A DNA stretch of 64,000 nucleotides from positions 1 through 64,000 of the forward strand of contig CAZJYX010000010.1 of assembly GCA_964550375.1 (NCBI GenBank), written 5' to 3'. The notes under the pieces are model-generated. The model did not search any database and had not been told where the DNA came from. It saw only the letters and a program-made list of their open reading frames with translations. The stretch is from JAAYXS01 sp964550375 (GTDB taxonomy: Bacteria > Planctomycetota > Phycisphaerae > UBA1845 > Fen-1342). Positions 24,466-33,247 of the stretch are shown in pieces (within the stretch, counting starts at the first letter, position 1; each line of letters starts with the position of its first letter). The position numbers and the translations under genes are program-made.

Positions 24466-24626
24466 GTGAGCGCTCTCAAGGGTGGCGGAACAGGGAGCCA
24501 ACCAGCCGCCCCTGGGATGGGTAGAGCATCTGGTTTCTCGTTATCAGTAAGGAGTGACCTGCGCCCCGGGCTCACGAACCGTGCCGCCTGCGTGCCAGAT
24601 GATGTTGGCCGCAGGCGGCCGTTTTT
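24466..24626 (+). ncRNA. Candidate structured non-coding RNA of about 160 nt
   Basis: Several complementary segments are visible upstream of a strong terminator. GAGCGCTC (24468-24475) is self-complementary. GGGTGGC (24480-24486) can pair with GCCGCCC (24505-24511) through one G-U. CTGGT (24530-24534) can pair with ATCAG (24543-24547). CATCTGG (24527-24533) is an alternative partner of CCAGATG (24595-24601) in the terminator loop, so two mutually exclusive folds are possible. I could not match it to 6S RNA, SRP RNA, tmRNA, RNase P or a known riboswitch. It may instead be the 3' UTR of hypE. Confidence 0.35.
24583..24626 (+). terminator. Rho-independent terminator
   Basis: A 10-bp perfect stem GCCGCCTGCG (24583-24592) / CGCAGGCGGC (24610-24619) is extended by GCCA/TGGC after a bulge, with loop GATGATGT, and is followed by CG and five T (24622-24626). 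It is the clearest terminator in the window. It ends either the candidate RNA or hypE read-through. Confidence 0.8.
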
Positions 24627-24678
24627 GTGCGCTGTCGGTTGTCGTTGCTGGAGAGGTGGCCGGGGGACGAGCGGGTGG

Positions 24679-24707
24679 TTGCGGCGTGGCCGGTGGGGTT
24701 TGATAAT
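24679..24707 (+). promoter_or_regulatory. Candidate promoter of the Fur-family gene
   Basis: TTGCGG (24679-24684) and GATAAT (24702-24707) lie 17 bases apart, about 40 bases before the start codon at 24748. The -10 has one mismatch; the -35 matches only TTG. Confidence 0.4.
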
Positions 24708-24747
24708 GCGGTCATGAGCCGCGGTGCGGGTCGGGAGAGGCTTTACC

Positions 24748-25173
24748 ATGGCCAGAAGGGTGGTTGGACAGCGGCGGACCGCACAGCGAGAGGCGATAGC
24801 GGAGGTGATCCGCGCGGCGCGCGGTCCGCTGACGATCGGGCAGATTCACGACCGGGCGCGGCGGCGGAGCCCGATGCTGGGGTTGGCGACTGTGTATCGG
24901 ACGGTGAAGCTGCTGCTGGCCGACGACCTGGCGCATGCGGTCATAATGTCGGATGGTGAAACACGTTACGAATCTGCCCATCTTGGACATCACCATCATT
25001 TCCACTGCGGCGGCTGTGGGAGCGTGTTCGACCTGCCGGGCTGTCCGTTGCCGATAGCGGATGGGACGGTTTTGCCGGAGGGGTTTGTCGTGATGGGTCA
25101 CGAGGTGACGCTGCACGGGCGGTGTCCGGCGTGCGTGAAGCAAGCTAGGCTGCGGGGGCAGCGGCGCAGGTAA
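24748..25173 (+). CDS. Fur-family metal- or peroxide-responsive repressor
   Basis: A 141-residue regulator. The N-terminal winged helix (about residues 8-85) includes the family segment GLATVYRTVKLL, which is the DNA-recognition helix. The C-terminal dimerisation and metal-binding part has HLGHHHHFHCGGCG and RCPAC, giving a histidine cluster and two CxxC pairs for structural zinc. Whether it senses iron, zinc or peroxide (Fur, Zur or PerR) cannot be decided. The ATG at 24748 has a GGGAGAGG ribosome site 7 bases upstream, better than the earlier in-frame ATG at 24724. Confidence 0.88.
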   Translation: MARRVVGQRRTAQREAIAEVIRAARGPLTIGQIHDRARRRSPMLGLATVYRTVKLLLADDLAHAVIMSDGETRYESAHLGHHHHFHCGGCGSVFDLPGCPLPIADGTVLPEGFVVMGHEVTLHGRCPACVKQARLRGQRRR

Positions 25174-25245
25174 GTTGGTTGTCGAGCGTTACGGCTGGGC
25201 AGTCCGACGGCCGGCCGGTGTGGGCGCGTGGACGTGATCGCGGCG

Positions 25246-27381
25246 CTATTCGCCGGCGGGCCAGTAGTAGTTCTGCACGTACTCGGCGACCATGCGGTGG
25301 GCGCTGAAGGGGGCGCAGATGGACTTCATGGATGCGACGACTCGGCGGAGCCAGCGGCGGGGTAGTCCGCTGCGGTCGCGGTCGTAGAAGGCCGGGACGA
25401 TTTCCTGTTCGAGCAGGTCGTAGAGGGCCGCAGCGTCGTGGCGATTCTGGAGCGTGGTGTTGCGCTGGGGTTGGCGTGTGCCGATCGCCCAGCCGTTCGT
25501 TCGGCTGTGCGCCTCGGCCCACCAGCCATCGAGGATGGAGCAGTTGAGGCCGGCGTTGAGGGGTGGCTTCATGCCGCTGGTGCCGGAGGCCTCAAGCGGC
25601 GGGATGGGGGTGTTGAGCCAGAGGTCGCAGCCGGAGGTGAGGAGCCGGCCGACCTGCATATCGTAGTCTTCGAGCAGCACGACGCGGCCGCGGAAGGCGG
25701 GGCGGTGGGCGAAGCGGTGAAGCTGGCGGGCGAGGGCCTGGCCTTCCTTGTCGCGCGGGTGGGCCTTGCCGGCGAAGATGAGCTGCACGGGGCGGTCGGA
25801 GTCGGCGAGGAGTGCCGCGAGCCGCTTGGGATCGCTGAATATCAGGGTAGCACGCTTGTAGGTGGCGAAACGCCGGGCGAAGCCGATGGTGAGGGCGTTT
25901 TCGTCGAGCGTCTCGTAGGCTGCCAGGAGTTCGGTGGCATCGACGCCGCGGCGGCGCGCCTGGTCGAGCAGGCGTTGCCGGACGAAGTGTACGAGCTGCC
26001 GGCGGAGTTGGCAGCGGGCCTGCCAGAGGGCGGCGGGTGGGATGCGGTCGGCGCGCTGCCAGCAATCGTGGTCGGGACCGGCGCCGAGCCAGCGCGGCTT
26101 GAGGTGGCGGCGATAGAGCGGTTCGATTTCCGGCGCAAGCCAGGTCTGGGGGTGGACGCCGTTGGTGACGTGGCCGATTGGGACGTCCGCGGGGCGCTCG
26201 GCGCCGTAGACGTTGACCCACATTTCGCGGGAGACCTCGCCGTGACGCCGCGATACGCCGTTGCAGCGCTCGCTGAGGCCGAGGGCGAGCACGGTCATGC
26301 AGAACGGCTCGGCCTGGTCATCGGGGTTTTCGCGGCCCATTGCGAGGAACTCGTGCGGCAGGAGCTCGAGGTTTTCGGCTAGCGGAGCCAGGTAGCGCAT
26401 GACGAGTCGCGGTGGGAAGCGGTCGTGGCCGGCGGGCACGGGGGTGTGAGTCGTGAAGACGGTCGATGCCCAGACGCGCTCTTCGGCGTGGTCGAAGGTC
26501 AGGCCGGAGTGGCAGAGGTTCCGCAGGCGTTCGAGGGTGCAGAAGGCGGCGTGGCCCTCGTTCAGGTGGAAGACGGAGGGCTGGATGTCGAGCTGGTCGA
26601 GGGCGCGCACGCCGCCGATGCCGAGGACGATTTCCTGTCGGATGCGCATGTCTTCGTTGCCGCCGTAGAGGTGGCGTGTGATGGCGCGGTCGGCGGGGCG
26701 GTTTTCGGGTAGGTCGGTGTCGAGGAGGTAGAGGGGGACGCGGCCGATCTGGGCGTGCCAGATGCGGGCGTGGATTTCGCGTTGGCCGAGGGGGACCGTT
26801 ACGTGCTGGCCGGTGTCGCTGATCGGCAGCCGGCTGAAGTCGTGCTCCGGGTAGGCGACCTGGGTATGGCCGTCGCGGTCGAAGCTGTGCTGGTAGTAGC
26901 CGCAGCGGTAGAGCAATCCGACGGCCACGAGCGGGACGCCGAGGTCGGAGGCGGATTTGAGGTGGTCGCCGGCCAGGACGCCCAGGCCGCCGGCGTATTG
27001 GGGCAGGCACTCGTGCAGGCCGAACTCGGCGCAGAAATACGCGACTGATAGCCGCTTTTGGCGCGGGGCGGCGGTGCGTTTGAACCACGTTTTGGCGCGC
27101 AGGTAGGCGGCCAATTGTTGCTCGCAGGCGTGCACGTGGTTGGCCAGGGTCGCATCCGTGCTGATGTCACGCATGCGGCTGGGCGGCAGGTGGGCTAGCA
27201 GTTCGATGGGGTTATGGTTGACCGCGTCCCACAGTTCGGGATGCAGGGCGGCGAAGAGGCGCTGGGGCTCGGAGTTCCAGGTCCACCACAGGTTGCGTGC
27301 CAGCGCGTCGATGCGGCCCAGCAGATCGCCGGCGGAGGTAGTGGAGCGGCGCTGTCCGGTCGCTTTCTTGTGTTGTGACAT
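25246..27381 (-). CDS. glgP: Alpha-glucan (glycogen) phosphorylase, GT35
   Basis: A 711-residue phosphorylase that releases glucose 1-phosphate from glycogen or maltodextrin. It is of the shorter bacterial/archaeal type, with an N-terminal DUF3417-like region (RNLWWTWNSEPQRLF) ahead of the catalytic fold (FCAEFGLHECLPQYAGGLGVLAGDHLK). The pyridoxal-phosphate lysine lies in EASGTSGMKPPLN near the C-terminus. The start at 27381 has an AGGAGG ribosome site 9 bases upstream. It follows malQ by 28 bases, and the two enzymes act together in glycogen breakdown. Confidence 0.94.
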   Translation of the reverse strand: MSQHKKATGQRRSTTSAGDLLGRIDALARNLWWTWNSEPQRLFAALHPELWDAVNHNPIELLAHLPPSRMRDISTDATLANHVHACEQQLAAYLRAKTWFKRTAAPRQKRLSVAYFCAEFGLHECLPQYAGGLGVLAGDHLKSASDLGVPLVAVGLLYRCGYYQHSFDRDGHTQVAYPEHDFSRLPISDTGQHVTVPLGQREIHARIWHAQIGRVPLYLLDTDLPENRPADRAITRHLYGGNEDMRIRQEIVLGIGGVRALDQLDIQPSVFHLNEGHAAFCTLERLRNLCHSGLTFDHAEERVWASTVFTTHTPVPAGHDRFPPRLVMRYLAPLAENLELLPHEFLAMGRENPDDQAEPFCMTVLALGLSERCNGVSRRHGEVSREMWVNVYGAERPADVPIGHVTNGVHPQTWLAPEIEPLYRRHLKPRWLGAGPDHDCWQRADRIPPAALWQARCQLRRQLVHFVRQRLLDQARRRGVDATELLAAYETLDENALTIGFARRFATYKRATLIFSDPKRLAALLADSDRPVQLIFAGKAHPRDKEGQALARQLHRFAHRPAFRGRVVLLEDYDMQVGRLLTSGCDLWLNTPIPPLEASGTSGMKPPLNAGLNCSILDGWWAEAHSRTNGWAIGTRQPQRNTTLQNRHDAAALYDLLEQEIVPAFYDRDRSGLPRRWLRRVVASMKSICAPFSAHRMVAEYVQNYYWPAGE

Positions 27382-27409
27382 GGGAAACGTCCTCCTGTGT
27401 GGTCGCGGT

Positions 27410-28951
27410 TTAGCGACGCCAGCGGTCGTAGGCGGCCGCCAGATCGCGCAAGCGGTCTGCAAGTTGATCGGTCAGGCAGCCGGGCGGGGCGCGCCACTCC
27501 CAGTTGCCGGTGGGTGTGCCGGGTTGGTTCATGCGGGCCGCTCGGCCGAGTCCCAGGATGTCCTGGAGCGGGATGATGGCGGTGTTGGCGACGGAGGCGT
27601 GCGCGAGGCGGATGATATCCCAGTGGATCTCGCGGCCGCTGGTGCCCGTGTAGCGCAGCACGCGCTCGTATGGCGACACTTCGCCGCTGCGTTGTTGTCG
27701 GGCGTCGGCCCGCAGCGCCTCGAACCAGGCGACGGTGGTGTCGTTGTCGTGTGTGCCGGGGTAGACGACGCACTCACGCGGGTAGCTGTGCGGCTGGTTG
27801 TAGCGGTCGCCCGCGTCGTTGCCGAAGGCGAAGTGCAATAGCCGCATGCCGGGGAAGCCGTAGCGTTCGCGCAGGGCGGTGGCCGCGGGTGTCACGACGC
27901 CGAGGTCCTCGGCAATGATCTCGACCCGACCGAGTTTGCGCCGGACGGTGGCGAGTAACTCGGCTCCGGGCGTTCGCATCCAGCGGCCGTGGCGGGCGGT
28001 GCGGGCCCGGCCCGAGACCGCCCAGACGCGGTGGAAGCCGAGGAAATGATCAACGCGGACGGCGTCGAACTGGGCGAATGTGCGGCGCAGGCGGGCCAGC
28101 CACCAGGCGAAGCCGGTGGCGCGGTGGCGCGGCCAGCGGTAGTGCGGGTGGCCCCAGAGTTGGCCGCTGCGGCTGAAGTAGTCTGGCGGTACGCCGGAGA
28201 CGACTCTGGGTCGCCCGTCGGCGTCGAGTTGGAACAGCTCGCGGTGGGCCCAGACGTCGGCGCTGTCGTGGGCGACGAAGATGGGGACGTCGCCGATGAG
28301 ACCAACGCCGCGCGCGTTGGCGTAGCGGCGCAGGGCCTGCCACTGGCGGTGGAACTGGAACTGGCAGAACTGCTCGAACGCGATTTCGTCGGCGAGTTCG
28401 GTGCGGGCGCGGCGCAGGGCGGCGGGTTGGCGAAGGCGGAGGGCGCGCGGCCAGTGGAGCCATTCGCGCGCGCCGTGCGCGCGGCGCAGGGCGGCGTACA
28501 GGGCGTAGTCGTCGAGCCAGTCGCGCTCGTCGTTACAGAACTGCTCGAGGGCGGCCGGCGCGCGTTTACGGCCCTGGGAAGCGGCGTAGGCTTTGCGCAG
28601 CCGGGCCAGACGGAATTGTGTGACGGCGGGGTAGGCGACGCGCATGCTGCGGAGCGCGCTTGTGGCCGTCAGGTCGCCAGGGTTCAGCAGTCCCTCTTCG
28701 GCGAGGCGATCGAGGCTGATGAGCAGCGGGCCGCCGGCGAAGGCCGAACGGGCGCTGTAGGGCGAGTTGCCGGGTCCGGGCGGTCCGACGGGGAGCATCT
28801 GCCACCAGCGTTGCCCGGCGGCGGCGAGGAAATCCACGAAGCGCTGGGCGGGTGGGCCGAGGTCGCCGCTGCCGTGCGGTCCGGGCAGTGACGTCGGGTG
28901 CAGCAGGATTCCGCCGGCTCGCTCGTCGAGGCGAAAACGCGGCGTGCGCAC
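27410..28951 (-). CDS. malQ: 4-alpha-glucanotransferase (GH77)
   Basis: A 513-residue amylomaltase that transfers glucan chains between maltodextrins, feeding the phosphorylase encoded next to it. Family motifs are AGGILLHPTSLPGPHG at the N-terminus, GDVPIFVAHDSADVW, VRVDHFLGFHRVW with the nucleophile aspartate, IIAEDLG with the acid/base glutamate, and GTHDNDTT. I place the start at a GTG (28951) because GGGAG lies 6 bases upstream and it gives the usual length; an in-frame ATG at 28990 lacks a ribosome site. Confidence 0.93.
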   Translation of the reverse strand: MRTPRFRLDERAGGILLHPTSLPGPHGSGDLGPPAQRFVDFLAAAGQRWWQMLPVGPPGPGNSPYSARSAFAGGPLLISLDRLAEEGLLNPGDLTATSALRSMRVAYPAVTQFRLARLRKAYAASQGRKRAPAALEQFCNDERDWLDDYALYAALRRAHGAREWLHWPRALRLRQPAALRRARTELADEIAFEQFCQFQFHRQWQALRRYANARGVGLIGDVPIFVAHDSADVWAHRELFQLDADGRPRVVSGVPPDYFSRSGQLWGHPHYRWPRHRATGFAWWLARLRRTFAQFDAVRVDHFLGFHRVWAVSGRARTARHGRWMRTPGAELLATVRRKLGRVEIIAEDLGVVTPAATALRERYGFPGMRLLHFAFGNDAGDRYNQPHSYPRECVVYPGTHDNDTTVAWFEALRADARQQRSGEVSPYERVLRYTGTSGREIHWDIIRLAHASVANTAIIPLQDILGLGRAARMNQPGTPTGNWEWRAPPGCLTDQLADRLRDLAAAYDRWRR

Positions 28952-29335
28952 GGTGGTCTCCCGGAACTGGGCCCCTTGATGGGGCGTCATTGGTGGCGCG
29001 GCGGCGCGGGTCGGCTGCGGGCACACGCGCCCATCCGGGGGGGATGAAGCGGCGCGGACCGGCGCGCACTGGGCAGCGCACACGGTTAGCGCGTCTTCGG
29101 GCCCGGACACTGGTAATAGCGTCGCGTGTGCGCGTCGGCCTGTCCAGTGGTGCGGCTGCGGTTTCCGGTGTCGGCCGGGCCAGCCGGACGTGTGCTACGA
29201 AGTGGATGTGGGGCGTGACGGGCCAGGGGCTCCGGCGCTGGCCGGTGGTCGCTTCGCAGTGGCGGGCCGCAGTTTGCCGCGGTATAAGACGGGCAAGCGG
29301 CAGCGGGCCGCGATTTGCGCAGCAGGAGTCTCAGC
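28952..29335. other. Divergent malQ-lipoprotein intergenic region
   Basis: No gene is evident in these 384 GC-rich bases. A TATAAG at 29283-29288 could be the -10 box for the lipoprotein gene at 29336, but no convincing -35 is found. Confidence 0.3.
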
Positions 29336-29923
29336 ATGACCACAGTTCCACGGCCGCCTGCAACGGGCGGGCTGTCGGGCAGGTGTTGGAATCTCGCGCG
29401 GCTCGGGCTGCTCGGCCTGTTGAGCGCGCCGGTCGGCTGTGGCCAGTCCGGGTCGCAGGTGCAGATGGACAGTCCGGAGGTGGCGGCGTATGTCCAACTG
29501 GTCATGCCGGCCCGCATCGAGATTCAGCCGCACTGGACGAAGCCGGTGGATTTTACGGGTGACGGGAGCGCCGACGCGCTCGAGGTCATTCTGAAGGCGT
29601 ACGACGCGACCGGCGATCTGACCAAGATGGTGGGGACGCTGCACGTCGAGTTGTACACGCGGCGGATGGCGAGTGCTGACCGGTTGGCGCAGCGGGTAGC
29701 GTTCTGGCCGGTCGAGTTCAACTCGGCGGAGTCGTTGACGCGTCACTGGGACCCGCTAGCGCGGTTTTATTTCCTGCAGGTGAAGCTGGCGGAGGCGCCG
29801 CTGCCGGTAGGTCGCTACATTCTGGTGGCGCGTTTGCAGGTTCCGGGGCAGCCGCGGCTGGAAGACGAGTATGAGTTCACGCACGAGGCCGGCGTTGTGC
29901 CGCCGGCCAGTCAGCGGCCTTGA
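29336..29923 (+). CDS. Putative lipoprotein of unknown function
   Basis: A 195-residue protein with a basic start, a hydrophobic stretch (about 20-37, ARLGLLGLLSAPVGC) and a cysteine that could be lipidated, although proline at -3 is not ideal. The mature part has a repeated beta-strand look (IEIQPHWTKPVDFTGDG, TLHVELYTRR, YFLQVKLAEAPLPVGRYIL) suggestive of an immunoglobulin-like fold. The ATG at 29336 has AGGAG 7 bases upstream. It precedes lysS. No known family is recognised. Confidence 0.7.
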   Translation: MTTVPRPPATGGLSGRCWNLARLGLLGLLSAPVGCGQSGSQVQMDSPEVAAYVQLVMPARIEIQPHWTKPVDFTGDGSADALEVILKAYDATGDLTKMVGTLHVELYTRRMASADRLAQRVAFWPVEFNSAESLTRHWDPLARFYFLQVKLAEAPLPVGRYILVARLQVPGQPRLEDEYEFTHEAGVVPPASQRP

Positions 29924-29974
29924 GCGCCTGCCCGGCCGGTGGGGCGGGCGGCTGTCACGGCCGCGGCCCGGCGA

Positions 29975-29980
29975 TATAGT
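29975..29980 (+). promoter_or_regulatory. -10 box for a leaderless lysS transcript
   Basis: TATAGT ends 9 bases before the lysS ATG, and there is no Shine-Dalgarno sequence between them. Transcription would begin within a few bases of the start codon. Confidence 0.45.
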
Positions 29981-29989
29981 ACCCATCCT

Positions 29990-31489
29990 ATGAGCGACCA
30001 GATTAGTGATCGGAAGGCCAAGCTTGAGAAGATCCGTGCGCTGGGGATCGACCCGTACGGGCGGCGCTTCACGGATGTGCGGCGTCACGCTGAGGTCCGG
30101 GCGGCCGGGGAGCGGCTGGCGCTCGCCGCCGGGGAGATCCGGGAGTCGGCGGAGGCGGAGTTTCGGGCGGCGGGGCGGGTGGTCCTGTACCGCGACATTG
30201 GTAGCCTGATCTTCCTGACGGTGCGCGACGCCACGGGCGACTTGCAGTACGGCTTGTCGAAGAAGATGGTGGGGGCGGAGCAGTTCAAGCTGGCCAAGCT
30301 GTTGGACCTGGGGGACCTGGTGGGCGGCGACGGCCGGCTGGGCCGCACCAAGACGGGCGAGCTGACGTTGTGGGTGACGGAGCTGACGCTGCTGAGCAAG
30401 GCCCTGCGCCCGCCGCCGGAGAAATGGCACGGCCTGACGGACGTGGAAGCCCGCTATCGGCGGCGTTACGTGGATTTGTTCAGCAACCCGGAGGCGCGGG
30501 CGGTTTTTGTCCGGCGTGCGGCGATCATCGACTATTTTCGGCGGAAGCTGCAGGAGCGCGGGTTTGTGGAGGTTGAGACGCCAGTGCTGCAGCCGATTTA
30601 CGGGGGCGCGGCGGCCCGGCCGTTCCTGACGCACCACAATACGCTGGACATGCAGCTCTATTTGCGGATCTCGCCGGAGCTGTATTTGAAGCGTTGCCTG
30701 GTGGGCGGGCTGGAGCGCGTGTTCGAGTTCGCGCGCTGTTTCCGCAACGAGGGCATCAGCCCGCGGCACAACCCTGAGTTCAGCATGCTGGAGCTGTACC
30801 AGGCCTACGGCGACTACCACGACATGATGGAGTTGTGCGAGGAGTTGATTGGGGGTGCGGCCCGCGACGTGCTTGGGGCGACGGCGATCGAGTTCGGCGG
30901 CCGCGTGATCGACTATGCGACGCCGTGGCGGCGGTTGAAGTATGCGGACGCGTTTGCCGAGCATGTCGGGCTGGCGCTTGGTGAGCTGGCGGCGATTCGA
31001 GGCCGGGCGCGTGAGCTGGGCTACGACGAGGCGCGGCTGGACGACGCGGTCGTGATTCATGCGCTGTTCGATCATTACGTCGAGCCGCACCTGGTGAACC
31101 CGACGTTTGTGCTGGACTGGCCGGCGGCGCTGTGCCCGCTGACGAAGCGCGACCCGGCCGACCCGGGGACCGCGCTGCGGTTCGAGCTGTTCATCAACGG
31201 CATGGAGATCGGCAACGCCTACAGCGAGCTGAATGATCCGGCGGTGCAGCGGGAGACGTTCAGCCGGCAGTTGCGCGGCGAAGAGCAGGAAACCATGGCG
31301 GTCATGGATGAGGACTTCGTCACGGCGCTCGAGTATGGCATGCCGCCGGCCGGCGGGCTGGGCATCGGCATTGACCGCGCGGTCATGCTGTTGACGGGCT
31401 GCCAGAGCATTCGCGATGTGCTGTTGTTCCCGCTGCAGAAGCCGCAGGCGGAGGGCCCAGCCGATGGGCCGGAGGCCGACGGTTGGTAG
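29990..31489 (+). CDS. lysS: Lysyl-tRNA synthetase, class II
   Basis: A 499-residue enzyme that charges tRNA-Lys. The N-terminal OB-fold anticodon-binding domain covers about residues 50-150. Class II motif 2 is in FEFARCFRNEGISPRHNPEF, and motif 3 is in GGLGIGIDRAVMLLTG near the C-terminus. The start at 29990 (MSDQISDRKAKLEKIRALGI) is the family start; an upstream in-frame extension is poorly supported. The next genes encode a LolC/E-like permease and a LolD-like ATPase. Confidence 0.96.
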   Translation: MSDQISDRKAKLEKIRALGIDPYGRRFTDVRRHAEVRAAGERLALAAGEIRESAEAEFRAAGRVVLYRDIGSLIFLTVRDATGDLQYGLSKKMVGAEQFKLAKLLDLGDLVGGDGRLGRTKTGELTLWVTELTLLSKALRPPPEKWHGLTDVEARYRRRYVDLFSNPEARAVFVRRAAIIDYFRRKLQERGFVEVETPVLQPIYGGAAARPFLTHHNTLDMQLYLRISPELYLKRCLVGGLERVFEFARCFRNEGISPRHNPEFSMLELYQAYGDYHDMMELCEELIGGAARDVLGATAIEFGGRVIDYATPWRRLKYADAFAEHVGLALGELAAIRGRARELGYDEARLDDAVVIHALFDHYVEPHLVNPTFVLDWPAALCPLTKRDPADPGTALRFELFINGMEIGNAYSELNDPAVQRETFSRQLRGEEQETMAVMDEDFVTALEYGMPPAGGLGIGIDRAVMLLTGCQSIRDVLLFPLQKPQAEGPADGPEADGW

Positions 31490-31567
31490 TGGTGCGCCCG
31501 GCGCGCGGCGGCGCGGCCGACCCGACGATACGCAGGCTGACCGGGGCAGGAGTCCGCAAGGCGACCC

Positions 31568-33247
31568 GTGTATAAGCTCTTCCTGACACTCCGCTACCTG
31601 CGCAAGCGGCGCATCGTGTACTTTGCGATTGCGGCGGTGACGCTGTGCGTGGCGATGGTGCTGATCGTGCTGTCGGTGATGGGCGGCTGGCTGGACATGG
31701 TGATGCAGCAGGCCCGCGGGCTGCTGGGGGACATCGTGGTTGACAACAAGGCTTACGCCGGTTTTCCGCTGTACCAGGAGTTCATTGACGAGATCGGCAC
31801 GTGGCCGGAGATTGTGGCGGCCACGCCGGTGATCTACTCGTACGGGCTGTTCTATTTCAAGCAGACTGAGCAGAGCGGGATGGTGCGGGTGGTGGGGATC
31901 CGGCTGCCGGATGTCTACGAGGTCAACGCGTTCAAGGATAGTCTGTTTTACGAGCACTACTACCCGGAGACGACGCACCTGGGCGAGCAACAGCAGCCGC
32001 TGTGGGGATTTGACATAGACGGCCCGCCCCTGACGTTAGCGGATGCGACCGGCGAGACGTTCCAGGCCTATGGGCACGCGTTGCCGCCCCCCTACCAGGA
32101 GGCGCTGGAGCGGGCGCGGCGCGCGTACGCGGCCGCGCGGCCGGGCGGTGCTGATCCGGTGCTGCGCGACCCGGATTCGCCGGACACGCCGCTGAACGAG
32201 GAGCGGGCCCGTTACGGCCTGCCGCCGATCCCGGGCTGGTATCGCCAGAATCTGGCCGAGCCGCGGGCCGCGCTGCAGGGCGACGCGCTGCCGGGGTTGA
32301 TCTTCGGCCGCGACATCGTGGCCCGGCGGCTCTCGGACGGGCGCTACGATCGCTATTATCCGCGCGGCATGCTCGCGACGCTGACGCTGATGGCGACGTC
32401 GATCCACGCGCAGGTGGACCCGATTCCGATCAAGCAGGCATTCCGCTACGTGGACGACTCGCGCACGGGGGTCTTTGATATCGACTCGCAGCATGTCTAC
32501 TGTGACTTCCAGCGCTTGCAGGACCTGTTGCGCATGGGGCCGGCGGAGCGCGTGAACGACGCGGGCGAGGTTATCGGCAGCGCGCCGGCGCGCTGTTCGC
32601 AGATCCAGATCAAGGTGGCGCCGGGGGCCGCCACGCCGGCGCGGCTCAGTGCCCTGACCACGCGGCTCGAGGAGTTGTACCACAGTTACCTGGACGACGA
32701 GCGTTTCGAGCTGGACTTCACCGAGCGCCAGCTTGTGGGCCGGGTGAGCGCCATGACGTGGCAGGAGTCGCAGGCGCACATTTTCGCGCCGGTGCAGAAG
32801 GAGAAGGCGCTGGTCACGATCCTGTTCGGCATCATCTCGCTGGTGGCGGTGGCGCTGATTCTCTGCATCCTGTACATGATCGTGCTGCAGAAGACGCGCG
32901 ACATCGGCATCGTCAAGGCGATCGGCGGGTCTACGGGCGGCGTGGCGCTGATCTTCGTGCTGTATGGGGCGGCGGTGGGCGTGACGGGGGCGGCGCTGGG
33001 CACGATGCTGGGCGTGGTTTTCGTGACGAACATCAACGAGATCCAGGATTTCCTGATAGCGCTGAACCCGGCGTGGCGCGTGTGGGATTTGCAGGTCTAC
33101 TCGTTTGACCGTATTCCGAGCGCGGTCAATGTGCCGGACGCGGTTTTCGTGGCGTTGGCGGCCGTGGCGGCGGCGACGCTGGGTTCGCTGGTGGCGGCGT
33201 TGCGCGCGGGCTTCATGCACCCGGTGGAGGCGCTGCGGCATGAGTGA
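31568..33247 (+). CDS. ABC transporter permease, LolC/LolE (MacB/FtsX) family, with a long extracytoplasmic domain
   Basis: A 559-residue inner-membrane permease. The layout is one membrane helix near the N-terminus (about 16-38), a large extracytoplasmic domain (about 40-405) and three C-terminal helices (about 415-440, 460-485, 525-550) in the FtsX arrangement (ILYMIVLQKTRDIGIVKAIG). LolC/LolE proteins, which release lipoproteins from the inner membrane, are about 400 residues; here the outer domain is enlarged, including a Pro/Arg-rich part near residues 175-225. It starts with GTG and overlaps the ATPase gene by 8 bases. Lipoprotein release is likely, but another exported substrate is possible. 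Confidence 0.85.
   Translation: MYKLFLTLRYLRKRRIVYFAIAAVTLCVAMVLIVLSVMGGWLDMVMQQARGLLGDIVVDNKAYAGFPLYQEFIDEIGTWPEIVAATPVIYSYGLFYFKQTEQSGMVRVVGIRLPDVYEVNAFKDSLFYEHYYPETTHLGEQQQPLWGFDIDGPPLTLADATGETFQAYGHALPPPYQEALERARRAYAAARPGGADPVLRDPDSPDTPLNEERARYGLPPIPGWYRQNLAEPRAALQGDALPGLIFGRDIVARRLSDGRYDRYYPRGMLATLTLMATSIHAQVDPIPIKQAFRYVDDSRTGVFDIDSQHVYCDFQRLQDLLRMGPAERVNDAGEVIGSAPARCSQIQIKVAPGAATPARLSALTTRLEELYHSYLDDERFELDFTERQLVGRVSAMTWQESQAHIFAPVQKEKALVTILFGIISLVAVALILCILYMIVLQKTRDIGIVKAIGGSTGGVALIFVLYGAAVGVTGAALGTMLGVVFVTNINEIQDFLIALNPAWRVWDLQVYSFDRIPSAVNVPDAVFVALAAVAAATLGSLVAALRAGFMHPVEALRHE

Larger units (their letters stand above)
24377..24747. other. hypE-fur intergenic region with RNA candidate and promoter
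   Basis: No protein gene is supported in these 371 bases. From left to right they hold a possible promoter (24431-24459), a structured segment ending in a strong intrinsic terminator (24583-24626) and a possible promoter for the Fur-family gene (24679-24707). These parts are listed separately. Confidence 0.6.

Noticed and set aside
24518..24570. tRNA-like fragment GGTAGAGC followed by a small stem
   Set aside because: The presumed anticodon loop is 8 bases, and there is no acceptor stem or T arm.
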